The notes under the pieces: model-generated
Seen by the model: only the letters and a program-made list of their open reading frames with translations
The model's database searches: none
What the model was told of the DNA's origin: nothing
Origin: Rhodospirillaceae bacterium
GTDB lineage: Bacteria; Pseudomonadota; Gammaproteobacteria; Steroidobacterales; Rariloculaceae
Length of the DNA: 64,000 nucleotides
Direction of reading: 5' to 3'
NCBI GenBank assembly: GCA_024638465.1
Contig: JAHEKF010000001.1
Span: 1 to 64,000, forward strand
Shown here: positions 25,883 to 35,247 of the stretch, in pieces
How positions within the stretch are numbered: position 1 is the first letter of the stretch
Layout: every line of letters begins with the position of its first letter
Translations under genes and position numbers: made by a program

Positions 25883-26617
25883 TCAATCAGCTTTCTTGAG
25901 TTGCAGGACGATTGCGTTCGCATAGAGCATGACGCCAATCAGCAGACCGAAGTAGACGAGATCCCGCAGATCGATTACGCCTTTGCTGATATTTGCGAAG
26001 TGCGTGAGAAAGCTGAGACTCGCAATTGCGTCGACAAGCGCTTGCGGTGCCCATGCCGAGAAGACATCGAGCACGAGCGGAAACCCGGCGAGTAACAGCA
26101 GGAAACAGGCAACGACAGCGAGTATGAAAGCGATGACCTGATTCTTGGTCGCGGCCGAGATACAGGAGCCGACTGCGAGAAACCCGCCTGCCATGAGCAA
26201 GCTGCCGATATACGCCGCGACTATGGCGCCGTTATCCGGGTCGCCAAGATAATTCACCGTTATCCAGATCGGGAACGTCAGCGCGAGCGCGAGTCCCGTG
26301 AATGCCCAGGCAGCGAGAAACTTGCCCGCGACGGCTTGCCAGATTTCGACCGGCAGCGTCATCAGCAGCTCGATGCTGCCGGATTTACGCTCTTCGGCCC
26401 AAAGTCTCATGCTCAGCGCGGGCACGAGGAATAGATAAAGCCACGGGTGAAAATTGAAGAACGGCGTAAGGTCAGCCTGACCGCGTTCGTAAAACCCGCC
26501 AAGATAAAAAGTGAAGGTACTCGTCAGGACCAGGAAGATCACGATAAACACGTAAGCGACGGGCGTCAGGAAGTAACTTCTGAGTTCGCGGCGCATGATG
26601 GCCAGCAATTCGTTCAT
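25883..26617 (-). CDS. GldF-like ABC-2 permease
   Basis: A 244-residue inner-membrane permease of the ABC-2 type with six predicted helices. It starts with MNELLAIMRRELRSYFLTPVA, typical of GldF-like and copper-type ABC-2 permeases, and includes WAEERKSGSIELLMTLPV, the cytoplasmic coupling segment of the family. It overlaps the upstream ATPase gene by 4 bp and is followed 7 bp later by the GldG-like gene. The substrate of this exporter family is not established outside gliding Bacteroidetes. Confidence 0.9.
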   Translation of the reverse strand: MNELLAIMRRELRSYFLTPVAYVFIVIFLVLTSTFTFYLGGFYERGQADLTPFFNFHPWLYLFLVPALSMRLWAEERKSGSIELLMTLPVEIWQAVAGKFLAAWAFTGLALALTFPIWITVNYLGDPDNGAIVAAYIGSLLMAGGFLAVGSCISAATKNQVIAFILAVVACFLLLLAGFPLVLDVFSAWAPQALVDAIASLSFLTHFANISKGVIDLRDLVYFGLLIGVMLYANAIVLQLKKAD

Positions 26618-27549
26618 GCGGAGGCGCCTCCCGTGATCGTGCGAAATACTTCATCGAGCCTGCCGGACTCGAGGTGCAGCTCGGAAAACTCCCAATCGTT
26701 CTTCGCCGCCAGATCCGTAATGGCCGCGAGCGGAAGCTGACCGTTTGCCGGAAAAGCGGTTAGCCGGTCGGACTGTGCGTCGAGTTCTGTCGATGCAACT
26801 TCAGGGAGCGCCTCGATACCGTTGCGGACTGCTTCGATTTGCGAGCTATCGACGAGCTTCACGGAGACGGCATTGTGGAATCGCGATCTGGTTTCGAGCT
26901 TCTCCGGCGTGTCGTCGGCGAGAATTCTGCCGTGCGCGATGATGATCGCGCGATTGCACAGTGCATCGACTTCCTCGAGGAGGTGTGTCGATATTACGAT
27001 GATCTTCTTCTGCGACATCTGATTGATGAGCTGCCGAACTTCGTGTTTCTGGTTCGGATCAAGTCCGTCGGTCGGTTCGTCGAGAATCAGCACTTCGGGA
27101 TCGTGGACGATCGCCTGCGCGAGGCCGACGCGGCGTTTATAGCCTTTCGACAGCGTATCGATCGTTTGCCCGAGAACGTGCTCCAGATGCAGCAGCCCGT
27201 AAACTTCGTCGAGACGGTTTTTTCGGTGGGCACCCGTCAGCCCGCGGATGTCGGCTACGAACTCGAGAAACGATCGCGGTGTCATTTCCGGGTAGCTTGG
27301 GGCGCCTTCCGGCAGATAGCCGATTCGGCGCTTCGCTTCAGTCGCTTCGGTCTCGACGTCGAATCCACAGACGGAGGCCTTGCCGGAGTTCGCCGGAAGG
27401 AAGCCGGCGAGAATACGCATCGTTGTGCTTTTGCCAGCGCCGTTCGGACCGAGGAAACCCAGTACTTCGCCCGGCGCAACCTGAAAGCTCAGGTCGTCTA
27501 CGGCCAGCAGGGGTCCGTAGCGCTTAGTCAGGTTCTGGCACAAAATCAT
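26614..27549 (-). CDS. GldA-like ABC transporter ATP-binding protein
   Basis: A 311-residue ATPase that drives the adjoining permease. The start is ATG 27547-27549 with GGGAG upstream; the extra 26 codons of open frame are not supported. Walker A is GPNGAGKST (Lys40), the signature is LSKGYKRRVGLAQAI, and Walker B is VLILDEPTDGLD followed by the switch His in ISTHLLEEV. The C-terminal roughly 90 residues form the regulatory extension usual in GldA/CcmA-like ATPases. It is the first gene of the four-gene operon. Its promoter must lie in the 795-bp gap upstream, which also holds the inverted-repeat element. Confidence 0.92.
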   Translation of the reverse strand: MILCQNLTKRYGPLLAVDDLSFQVAPGEVLGFLGPNGAGKSTTMRILAGFLPANSGKASVCGFDVETEATEAKRRIGYLPEGAPSYPEMTPRSFLEFVADIRGLTGAHRKNRLDEVYGLLHLEHVLGQTIDTLSKGYKRRVGLAQAIVHDPEVLILDEPTDGLDPNQKHEVRQLINQMSQKKIIVISTHLLEEVDALCNRAIIIAHGRILADDTPEKLETRSRFHNAVSVKLVDSSQIEAVRNGIEALPEVASTELDAQSDRLTAFPANGQLPLAAITDLAAKNDWEFSELHLESGRLDEVFRTITGGASA

Positions 27550-27710
27550 TGCAACTCCCGTCCAATCAGTTTCTCCATACCCGGTGTCGAGCGGGGGCGA
27601 CAACAAATCCGACGCGCCATTTTCCACAAGCGCAAACGCGATTCAAGCCCCTGCGCAGTGTACAGGCGTCCGGACGCGATTATTCCGTCTCCGTGCCACA
27701 GGCGCCGCGC

Positions 27711-27815
27711 TTAGCGGAGCCCCAGGGGGCCGGTCGACGTATCAGTTGATGGTCGTGCCCGGAGAGTCCGTCGGCGTGAAGGCCGGTTAGCCGAGTCCCA
27801 AGGGGCCGGTCGCGA
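27711..27815. repeat. Imperfect direct repeat beside the inverted-repeat element
   Basis: A unit beginning TTAGCGGAGCCCCAGGGG at 27711-27739 recurs with a few changes as TTAGCCGAGTCCCAAGGGG at 27787-27815; both continue as GCCGGTCG. The second copy lies just inside the left arm of the larger inverted repeat. This suggests that the element grew by local duplication. Confidence 0.65.
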
Positions 27816-28319
27816 CAGTCCATCCTCCCCTCGGCCGTACCCACCACGCTCGAATGACTACCAGTGCCAGAGGCTCCGGGTCGGATGAACTATCACACCC
27901 GCCCGCGCTCGGTCACCGTAGCGTTGCGCACGGCGGTGACAGACGCCGGAGCCCAGGTTGAACGCCACCGCGACCTCGATGACTGCGGTGACGCCATGCG
28001 TCCTGGTGCGGTTAATCCGGTCGAAGCCCTTTCAGGCGGTGCGCCGAGAGAACGCCCCGGCCGCGGGATTAGCTGGCGGAGGTCAGACCTTCTGGTCTGA
28101 CCCCGTCAGGGCGAGACGGGAGCGAGCACTCGCACCCGAGCCGAGAGGCGAGTCGTGCGAGCCCCGCACGCCGGCGGCGTGAATGAGGGCATCGGTCCCT
28201 CTCTGAGAGAGGGGCCGACGTGCCGTTGGGCTCGACCGGATTGACCGTGACAGGGCGCGGTTCGAGCTGGCCTCGAGACGGACTCTCCGGGCCCGACCAT
28301 CAACTGATACGCCGACCGG
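27730..28319. mobile_element. MITE-like or structured-RNA-like element with 43-bp inverted ends
   Basis: Arm 27730-27772 and arm 28277-28319 are reverse complements at 41 of 43 positions (core GTATCAGTTGATGGTCG). Between them lie further hairpins: GTCACCG/CGGTGAC at 27912-27940, GGTCAGACC/GGTCTGACC around TTCT at 28081-28102, CTCGCAC/GTGCGAG at 28129-28161, and CCCTCTCT/AGAGAGGG at 28197-28213. There is no transposase frame and no clear target duplication at the ends. The structure fits a non-autonomous transposable element; a large structured RNA is the alternative. Confidence 0.55.
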
Positions 28320-28344
28320 CGCTACCCGGGTCTTCCCTGCCCCT

Positions 28345-31065
28345 TTAATCCTCGATCAGATTGCCGTCGGCGTCCATGAGTTGCACCGGGCCGAGGTTCA
28401 GCGCGCGAATATCGGCCTCGATGAGGTCGAGATCGCCAACCACGACCCAGGTCAGACGGTCCGGCGCCAGCAGAGTCCTGGCGGCATCGTTGACCTGTTC
28501 GGCGTTGACGGCCGCGACGAGATCGGGATAGCCACGCCAGTAGTCGACCGGCAGGCCGAAGCGAACGATCTCCGCGATGTCGTTCATGACGGATCGCGCG
28601 GTCTCCCAGCGGCCGGGTAGCTGCAGCGTGTATTGATTCCTGCTCAGGGCGACCTCGGCTTCGCTGATCGGGCGTGTCGTTCGCACCTCGCGAAGCTCGC
28701 GGTCGAGCTCGAGCATGGATGCCGCCGTCTGGTCGGTCTGCACCGGCGCGTAAATAATGAACGGGCGCTGCCGCATCGTGTCCACGATGATCGAGCGCAC
28801 ACCGTAAGACCATGCTTTGTCCTCGCGCAGGTTCATGTTGACGCGTGAGGTGAAACTTCCGCCGAAGCTGAAATTCATGGCTTCGATGGCGAGCTCGTCG
28901 TCGCTGGTTCTCGGCGCGATCAGATGCCCTGCGATGATGAAGCTCTGCTCGGACCCCGGCCGGTCCACGAGAATCACGCGGGTCTCGTCGGGCAGATCGA
29001 CTTCCGGAATTATTTTTTCCGGAACCTCACGGCCGGACCATCCGGAGAACAGCTCTTCGAGATACGGTGTTATCTCGGCCATCGTCGTGTCGCCAACGAC
29101 GATCATTGTTGCATTGTCGGGGCGAAACCAGGTGTCGTGAAAGGAAACGAGGTCGCTGCGCTGCAACGCGGCGATCGATGCTTCGGTGCCGGAGCCCGTC
29201 ATCGGCAACGAGTAGGCATGCCCCTCGCCATAGACGAGTTGCGGGAACAACCTGAGCGCCATGTTGATCGGCGTCGTCTTCTCGCGCTGGATCGATGCCG
29301 TGGCCAGACGCTTCAGGCGCGCGAGATCTTCCTCGGGGAACGCCGGGTTCAGGATGACGTCGCCATAAATGTCGAGCGTCGGCTCGAGGTTCTCGGTCAG
29401 CGCGGACATGCTGACGAAGGAGAAATCCAGATTCGATCCCGTTCGAATCTCGCCGCCGAGCTCAGCCAGCTCGTCGCTGATCTCGAGCGCGGTGCGGCTC
29501 GTCGTGCCCTCCTCGAGCATGCTCATCGTGAGCCCCGCGGTTCCGGGCCGCGAGAACTGATCTGCCGCATAGCCCATGTTCATCTGCAGGCTCATGTGGA
29601 TGACGGGGACGGCGCTGCGCGTAGCGACGATGAGGCGTATGCCATTGGACAACTCGCCGATCTCGAGATCGGGAAACTCGGCCTGCGGGAAGGAGTCGGG
29701 GAACGGCAGCGCGCTGCGATCGGCTGATCGCCCGGACGCGCTCAGGTTGGCTGCGAACGGGTGAATCTCGAGTGTGAACGCCGGTCGCGACAGCCAGTCT
29801 CTGGCGGTATCGCGAAGATCGTCAGGCTCGGCGGCCTCGAGAATCGCCAGAGACTCGCGGTAGGAGTCCGGTTTGTCGCCGAAAACGGCGCCTTCGATCA
29901 GGATGCGCGCCTTGCCGCTGACGCGTTCGATGGCACGGATGAATCCTGCCTTCGTCTCGGTGACGACGCGCGCGAGTTCGTCGTCCGTTGGGCCGTCTCG
30001 CATGAAACGCGCGACTTCCTCGTCAATGAGTCGCTCGACGACAGCCAGATCGCCGCCGGGCTGTGCGGTCGCGTAGACCAGGAAAGCGCCGGCTATCTCG
30101 TCGCCTTCCGAGAAGGCGCCAACATCGGTTGCTACCTGCTCTTGTACAACGAGACGTTGATACAGTCGCGAGCTGCGGCCCTCGCCCAGGATGGAGCCTG
30201 CGAGTGAAAGCCAGTCCGCCTGCTCCTGTCCCCACTGCGGTGTCGGCCAGGTTTTGTAGACGCGCGCCTGCGGGACACGGTCTTCGACGACCATACGGCG
30301 ATCGTTACTCAATCTCGGCACCCAGGTACTCAGGCGCGCCAGTGGCGGTCCTGGGGGGATGTCTCCGAAATAGAGCTCCGCCTTTTCGCGTGCGGTCTCG
30401 ACGTCGATGTCGCCGGCGAGAACCAGTGTTGCGTTATTAGGACCGTAGTAGGTCGCGAACCACTCACGTACATCGTCGAGGCTCGCGGCGTTGAGGTCTT
30501 CCATGGAGCCAATCGGTGACCAGGAATAAGGGTGTCCTTCGGGAAAAACATTGGAGTTGATGTAGTCGAAGGCGAGTCCGTAGGGCCGGTTCTCGCTCTG
30601 GCGCTTTTCGTTCTGAACGACGCCTCGCTGCTCGTCCAGTTTGTCCTGGTCGATCGCACCCAGCAAATGACCCATGCGGTCGGATTCCATCCACAGCGCG
30701 AGGTCCAGTGCCGTCGTCGGTACGGTCTGGTAATAGTTCGTCCGATCGGAGTTGGTCGTGCCGTTGATCTCCGTAGCGCCCACTTGCTGCAGTGGGCCGA
30801 ACCATTCGTCGTTGTAGTTCTCGGAGCCGTTAAACATCAGGTGCTCGAACAGATGCGCGAAGCCGGTCTTGCCGGGCAGTTCGTTCTTGGAGCCGACGTG
30901 GTACCAGATGTTGGTCGCGATAATCGGCGCCTTGCGGTCTTCATGGACGATCACGCGCAAGCCATTATCGAGCATGAACTCCCCGAACGGGATCTCGAGT
31001 TTTTCCTGCGCTGCCAGCGTTGCTGAAGCCAGAAGCAGGCCGAAGGTTACGATAGTTCGTTTCAT
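28345..31065 (-). CDS. M16 family zinc metallopeptidase (pitrilysin-like, two-domain)
   Basis: Secreted peptidase of 906 residues with a Sec leader (MKRTIVTFGLLLASATLAAQ). The inverted zinc motif H-x-x-E-H is present (HLFEH, residues 71-75) in the first half, with a downstream acidic partner in EQRGVVQNEKRQSENRPYG. The second half repeats the M16 fold without a zinc site, as usual for full-length two-domain members. The gene lies 49 bp downstream of the OppA-type lipoprotein on the same strand. A periplasmic peptide-degrading role next to a peptide-binding lipoprotein is a reasonable inference. Confidence 0.93.
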   Translation of the reverse strand: MKRTIVTFGLLLASATLAAQEKLEIPFGEFMLDNGLRVIVHEDRKAPIIATNIWYHVGSKNELPGKTGFAHLFEHLMFNGSENYNDEWFGPLQQVGATEINGTTNSDRTNYYQTVPTTALDLALWMESDRMGHLLGAIDQDKLDEQRGVVQNEKRQSENRPYGLAFDYINSNVFPEGHPYSWSPIGSMEDLNAASLDDVREWFATYYGPNNATLVLAGDIDVETAREKAELYFGDIPPGPPLARLSTWVPRLSNDRRMVVEDRVPQARVYKTWPTPQWGQEQADWLSLAGSILGEGRSSRLYQRLVVQEQVATDVGAFSEGDEIAGAFLVYATAQPGGDLAVVERLIDEEVARFMRDGPTDDELARVVTETKAGFIRAIERVSGKARILIEGAVFGDKPDSYRESLAILEAAEPDDLRDTARDWLSRPAFTLEIHPFAANLSASGRSADRSALPFPDSFPQAEFPDLEIGELSNGIRLIVATRSAVPVIHMSLQMNMGYAADQFSRPGTAGLTMSMLEEGTTSRTALEISDELAELGGEIRTGSNLDFSFVSMSALTENLEPTLDIYGDVILNPAFPEEDLARLKRLATASIQREKTTPINMALRLFPQLVYGEGHAYSLPMTGSGTEASIAALQRSDLVSFHDTWFRPDNATMIVVGDTTMAEITPYLEELFSGWSGREVPEKIIPEVDLPDETRVILVDRPGSEQSFIIAGHLIAPRTSDDELAIEAMNFSFGGSFTSRVNMNLREDKAWSYGVRSIIVDTMRQRPFIIYAPVQTDQTAASMLELDRELREVRTTRPISEAEVALSRNQYTLQLPGRWETARSVMNDIAEIVRFGLPVDYWRGYPDLVAAVNAEQVNDAARTLLAPDRLTWVVVGDLDLIEADIRALNLGPVQLMDADGNLIED

Positions 31066-31096
31066 AAGTTGGTCGACTTTTAATCCGAGTGGTGGA

Positions 31097-31113
31097 GACC
31101 GGTTAAACCGGTC
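31097..31113 (-). terminator. Palindromic hairpin after the OppA-type gene
   Basis: The sequence GACCGGTTAAACCGGTC is an 8-bp dyad around one central A. It starts 1 bp after the stop of the lipoprotein gene, in the gap before the M16 peptidase gene. No T-run follows, so it is a weak terminator or an mRNA-stabilising hairpin. Confidence 0.45.
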
Positions 31114-31114
31114 C

Positions 31115-32725
31115 CTAGTTTCTTAAGATGCGCAGATGCCTTGAAGGGTTGCGATTCATGATATTCGCCCGATAGCCTTCGACATAGGGTTTCACGAGGT
31201 GCCGGTTGACATAGAAGTAGATCGGAATCATCGGGTAGCCGTTGAGCATTCGCTCTTCCGCGCGGAGCATGAGATCGCGTCTTGCGTCGGTATCGAGCTC
31301 GATCGCGGCAGCTCTCGTCAGTCGGTCGTATTCCTGGTCCGAATAATTCATGAAGTTCTGGCCGTGATCGGAGCGGAAAATCTCGAGGAAGGTATACGCA
31401 TCGTTGTAGTCGCCGAACCAGCCGAAACGGAGTATCTCCCACTCGGATGGCGTCAAGCGGGTTTGTAGAAGGACTCTGAACTCTTCGTTGAACGGGCGTG
31501 CAACGACGCCCAGGGCCTCGTTCCACATGGATGCAACCGCCAGAGCGATCCGCTGGTGGTTGTCGCTCGTGTTATAGCGAATCTCGACCTCCAGCGGATC
31601 TTCTTCAGAGTAGCCAGCCTCCCGATAGAGCCGCCGTGCCTCCTCGAGCTGCCGCTCGCGGTCCCATTCGGACCACGGATAGCGGTAGCCTTCGTAGTTG
31701 TTGACGCCCGGTGGAACGATTCCGTATGCCGGGACTTCGCCGACACCGGTCACGTGCTCAGTAAGCGTTTCCCGGTCGATCGCCATCGACAGCGCTTGCC
31801 GCAGACGGACGTCATCGAACGGCGGCTCGGTCAGATCGAAGGCATAGAAATAGGTGCTGAGATAGGGGTCGGTATGCAGCTCGTCGGCCAGGTTCTCCTT
31901 CAGCCAGCGGAACTGGGTGACCGGGATCTGATAGGTGAAATCGATCTCGCCGGCGCGGTATCGGAGTAACTCCGCGTCGATGTTCTCGGTCGCATGGTAG
32001 AAGACCGTGTCGATCTGTACGTTGTCGTTGTCCCAATAGAATTCGTTTCTCTCCAGTTTCACATGGGATTGAATGACCCACTCGGTCAGCCGGTAAGGCC
32101 CGTTCGATACCAGATTGCCGGCGCGCGCAAAATCGTCGCCATGCACCGCGAGGCTTTCCCGGTGTACGGGATAGGCCGTGAAGTGAGAGAGCAGGCCGAG
32201 AAAATAGGGGGTCGGTGCCAGCAGCGAAATCTCGAGCTGATGGTCCCCGATAGCTTTAACCCCGAGCTGATCGGGCGGCAGAGTGCCCTCGGTAATCTGT
32301 TGCGCATTCTCGATCGAATACAGAATCTGCGCATAGGTCGATGCGGTCGCCGGGTCAACGGCGCGCCGCATTCCAGCCACGAAATCCCCGGCAACGACGG
32401 GATCGCCGTTAGACCAGCGACTGTTGTCGCGAAGTGAAAACGTATAAATAAGACCATCGGAGCTGATCTCCCAGGACGTCGCGACTCCCGGCACGATCTC
32501 GCCTGCCGGTCCCTCCGCGGTCAGGCCTTCATAGAGGTCGCGGAGAATATTCGCGCCGCCGTCATCTTCGTTTCGTTGCGGATCGAGCGTCGCGGGCTCA
32601 CCGCCATTACCGCGATTGAGCACGACTTCGCTGGCGTCGCCTGTCGTTGGGATGGCATTCTCTTGCTCACAGCCAGCGACGGCTAGAATGCAAAGAAGGA
32701 GAGGCCAGTTGCGTGAGAAGTTCAT
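31115..32725 (-). CDS. OppA-type peptide-binding lipoprotein
   Basis: Extracytoplasmic solute-binding protein family 5, 536 residues. The lipobox LAVAGC near residue 19 marks it as a lipoprotein. The mature part opens with the family pattern LNRGNGGEPATLDPQRNEDD and IVPGVATSWEISSDGLIYTF, and retains FDDVRLRQALSMAIDRETL. It is an orphan: no oligopeptide permease or ATPase genes lie beside it. It may deliver peptides to a transporter encoded elsewhere or serve another binding role. It diverges from the prolyl aminopeptidase gene with 75 bp between. Confidence 0.92.
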   Translation of the reverse strand: MNFSRNWPLLLCILAVAGCEQENAIPTTGDASEVVLNRGNGGEPATLDPQRNEDDGGANILRDLYEGLTAEGPAGEIVPGVATSWEISSDGLIYTFSLRDNSRWSNGDPVVAGDFVAGMRRAVDPATASTYAQILYSIENAQQITEGTLPPDQLGVKAIGDHQLEISLLAPTPYFLGLLSHFTAYPVHRESLAVHGDDFARAGNLVSNGPYRLTEWVIQSHVKLERNEFYWDNDNVQIDTVFYHATENIDAELLRYRAGEIDFTYQIPVTQFRWLKENLADELHTDPYLSTYFYAFDLTEPPFDDVRLRQALSMAIDRETLTEHVTGVGEVPAYGIVPPGVNNYEGYRYPWSEWDRERQLEEARRLYREAGYSEEDPLEVEIRYNTSDNHQRIALAVASMWNEALGVVARPFNEEFRVLLQTRLTPSEWEILRFGWFGDYNDAYTFLEIFRSDHGQNFMNYSDQEYDRLTRAAAIELDTDARRDLMLRAEERMLNGYPMIPIYFYVNRHLVKPYVEGYRANIMNRNPSRHLRILRN

Positions 32726-32800
32726 TACCGGACCCGCGAAGGGAGAGCATCGGAGTATAGAGCAGCGTCTCCCGGACGTACCACGCCGGTACGGAATCTA

Positions 32801-33751
32801 ATGGCATTGCGCACCCTCTACGCGGCGATCGAGCCCTACGACCATGGTTTTCTGCCCGCCGTCGACGACCATGTCGTCTATTACGAGCAGTGCGGCAATC
32901 CGGACGGCAAGCCGGCAGTGTTCGTTCACGGCGGGCCGGGCGGCGGTGGAGACATCAATGCGCGACGGTTTTTCGATCCGGAGCGGTACCGAATCATCGT
33001 ATTCGACCAGCGCGGCGCCGGCCGCAGCAAGCCGCATGCCTCACTCGAGAGCAACACGACGGCAGATCTGATCGCCGACATGGAGCGACTTCGCCAGCAG
33101 CTCGGCATAGAGCAATGGCTCGTTTTCGGCGGGTCATGGGGAAGCACTCTGTCAATCGCTTACGCCGAGGTACACCCGGAGTCCGTCAGCGAGCTCGTCG
33201 TGCGCGGCATCTTCATGCTGCGACGCAAGGAGCTCGAATGGTTCTACCAGCATGGCGCCAGCGTCATCTTCCCGGACCAGTGGCAGCACTTCATCGCGCC
33301 GATTCCCCCGGAGGAGCGCGACGACCTGCTTGGCGCTTTCCATCGACGGCTCACGGGCGACGACAAGGAGGCGATGGTCGAGGCCGCGCGGGCGTGGTCG
33401 CTCTGGGAGGGCGCGACCAGTTTTCTGCTGCCGAAGCCGGCGCATACACTGCCGTTCGACGAGACAGAGTTCGCCATAGCGCTGGCACGAATCGAGATCC
33501 ATTATTTTATGAATGGCGGATTCCTGAAGGACGAGAACCAGTTGCTCGAGGAAGTGGATCGCATTCGCAGCATTCCCGGCGTCATCGTGCAGGGGCGCTA
33601 CGATGTGGTCTGTCCGATGGAGACCGCCTGGGAGCTGGCGACAAGCTGGCCCGAGGCCGACTTCCGCATCGTTGACGATGCGGGGCATTCGGCCTACGAG
33701 CCCGGCATCATGAACGAACTCATCTCGGCAACGGACGCGTTCGCGAAATGA
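32801..33751 (+). CDS. pip: Prolyl aminopeptidase
   Basis: Cytoplasmic serine peptidase (family S33) that removes N-terminal proline. The 316 residues match the usual length. The alpha/beta-hydrolase landmarks are VFVHGGPGGGG for the oxyanion hole, FDQRGAGRSKPH, the nucleophile elbow FGGSWGS (Ser112), and late acid and His in GRYDVVCP and DDAGHSAYEP. The gene overlaps the dihydroorotase gene by 4 bp, so the two are co-translated, although their functions are unrelated. Together with the peptidase and peptide-binding genes to the left it suggests peptide use. Confidence 0.93.
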   Translation: MALRTLYAAIEPYDHGFLPAVDDHVVYYEQCGNPDGKPAVFVHGGPGGGGDINARRFFDPERYRIIVFDQRGAGRSKPHASLESNTTADLIADMERLRQQLGIEQWLVFGGSWGSTLSIAYAEVHPESVSELVVRGIFMLRRKELEWFYQHGASVIFPDQWQHFIAPIPPEERDDLLGAFHRRLTGDDKEAMVEAARAWSLWEGATSFLLPKPAHTLPFDETEFAIALARIEIHYFMNGGFLKDENQLLEEVDRIRSIPGVIVQGRYDVVCPMETAWELATSWPEADFRIVDDAGHSAYEPGIMNELISATDAFAK

Positions 33752-35085
33752 GCCGCACACTCATCGTCAACGGTACGCTCGTCAATGAAGGTCGCGTCTT
33801 CGAAGCGGACGTTCTGATCGAGAAAGATCGTATTTCCCGAATCGACAGCGCGATCCCGGCTGCCGCGGGAGACCGGGTCGTAGATGCGTCCGGCTGCCAT
33901 GTTCTGCCGGGGCTCATCGACGATCAGGTGCATCTGCGCGAGCCGGGTCTTACCCACAAGGCGACGATTGCCAGCGAATCCCGAGCGGCTTTGTTCGGCG
34001 GCGTAACGAGTTTTCTCGAGATGCCGAATACGAGTCCTCCGACGACCGATAAAGCCGCACTGCTGGCGAAATATGAACGTGCGACTAGCCGGAGCTATGC
34101 GAACTTCGCGTTCTATCTCGGCGCGACCAACGACAACATCGAAGAAATTCGTGCCCTTGGCGCAGCCGATGCCTGCGGAATAAAAGTCTTCATGGGGGCA
34201 TCCACGGGCAACATGCTCGTTGACGATCCCGACACGCTGGAGAAAATCTTCGCCGACGCCAGGGTTCCGGTTGTCACCCACTGTGAGGATACGCCGACCA
34301 TACTCGCCAATGAGGCGCGCTATCGCGAACGCTACGGCGACGATGTGCCGATGTCGGCGCACCCGGCGATACGATCGGCTGAGGCTTGTCTCAAGTCGTC
34401 GTCACTCGCCGTCGATCTCGCCAGACGGCACGGCACGCGCCTGCACGTACTGCACCTCACGACAGCGCGCGAACTCGAGCTTTTCGATACGGGGCCGATT
34501 GAGTCAAAGCGCATTACGGCCGAGGTCTGCGTTCATCACCTGTGGTTCGACGAGAGCGATTACGCTGAGCTCGGCACGCTGATCAAGTGCAACCCGGCGA
34601 TCAAGACGCGCGAGGACCGAGAGGGCCTGATCGCCGGCGTGCAACAGGATCGAATCGACGTTATCGCGACCGATCACGCGCCGCATACGCGCGAAGAGAA
34701 GGCGGCGCGCTACTTCGAGGCGCCTTCGGGCCTGCCGCTCGTTCAGCATTCTCTGCCGATGTTGCTGCAACAAAGCAGGGATGGCCTTTTTTCGCTGGAG
34801 CAAATCGTAGAGAAAACCGCGCATAATCCGGCACGCCTGTTCGGCATCGTGGACCGCGGGTTCCTGCGAGAGAGCTACTTCGCGGACATCGCCATCGTCG
34901 ACCTCGGGAGGCCCGAAACGGTCGGCCCGGAGAATATCCAGTATCTGTGCGGCTGGTCGCCACTCAACGGCGTCACGCTTGCCGCTTCCGTCGTAACGAC
35001 GCTGCTCAACGGGGAAATCGTCTTCACGGACGGCGAGGTCAGCGGTGCGCCGAGCGGGCGGCCGCTCGAGATTCGCTCCCGCTGA
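33748..35085 (+). CDS. pyrC: Dihydroorotase, subtype with Gln in the first metal motif
   Basis: Cyclic amidohydrolase that closes carbamoyl aspartate to dihydroorotate in pyrimidine synthesis. The 445 residues show LPGLIDDQVHLREPGLTHK, the carboxylated-lysine candidate in GIKVFMGASTGNML, VVTHCEDTP, LHVLHLTTA and the catalytic Asp in IATDHAPHTREE. The first metal pair reads Q-x-H instead of H-x-H. This is, to my knowledge, the normal form of one dihydroorotase subtype common in Bacteroidetes and some proteobacteria, so it is not by itself a sign of inactivity. ATG 33748 overlaps the upstream stop by 4 bp. Confidence 0.88.
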   Translation: MSRTLIVNGTLVNEGRVFEADVLIEKDRISRIDSAIPAAAGDRVVDASGCHVLPGLIDDQVHLREPGLTHKATIASESRAALFGGVTSFLEMPNTSPPTTDKAALLAKYERATSRSYANFAFYLGATNDNIEEIRALGAADACGIKVFMGASTGNMLVDDPDTLEKIFADARVPVVTHCEDTPTILANEARYRERYGDDVPMSAHPAIRSAEACLKSSSLAVDLARRHGTRLHVLHLTTARELELFDTGPIESKRITAEVCVHHLWFDESDYAELGTLIKCNPAIKTREDREGLIAGVQQDRIDVIATDHAPHTREEKAARYFEAPSGLPLVQHSLPMLLQQSRDGLFSLEQIVEKTAHNPARLFGIVDRGFLRESYFADIAIVDLGRPETVGPENIQYLCGWSPLNGVTLAASVVTTLLNGEIVFTDGEVSGAPSGRPLEIRSR

Positions 35086-35086
35086 G

Positions 35087-35235
35087 TCGCCGGGCAGGAG
35101 AAGTGGGGGCCAGGGCCGGACGTCCGTGATCCGATAGTACCCATCTGTCCAGTCAAGGCCGGGGTATACCCGGCCCCCAAAAGTGCCTCCCGGCGAGGCT
35201 GACGGTCACCGGGCTGGGGGAGAGCATCCGGTGAC
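35087..35235. terminator. Large imperfect inverted repeat and hairpin after pyrC
   Basis: TCGCCGGG at 35087-35094 pairs with CCCGGCGA at 35189-35196; inside them TGGGGGCC pairs with GGCCCCCA, which gives a long imperfect stem. A second clean stem, GTCACCGG/CCGGTGAC, spans 35205-35235. Both lie between the convergent pyrC and small secreted-protein genes and may end transcription from both sides. No T-tract was seen. Confidence 0.45.
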
Positions 35236-35247
35236 TGTCGTTACGGC

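Larger units (their letters stand above)
27550..28344. other. 795-bp gene-free gap with a structured repeat element
   Basis: No convincing protein is encoded on either strand; the short frames have no ribosome-binding sites or family features. The gap separates the M16 peptidase gene (ending at 28345) from the start of the ABC operon, both on the reverse strand. It is filled mostly by the inverted-repeat element at 27730-28319. The 180 bp next to the ABC ATPase start are the only plain candidate promoter region. Confidence 0.75.

Noticed and set aside
22940-27549. A gliding-motility locus
   Set aside because: Only the ABC/DUF4340 genes are present, which occur in many non-gliding bacteria; none of the Bacteroidetes gliding or T9SS genes is here.
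27550-28344. A degenerate protein gene or tRNA in the large gap
   Set aside because: No frame has a ribosome-binding site or motif, and no cloverleaf with a T-loop could be drawn; the structure is explained by inverted repeats.
33748-35085. Inactive dihydroorotase because of the Q-x-H metal motif
   Set aside because: The Gln form is normal for one dihydroorotase subtype and all other active-site segments are kept.
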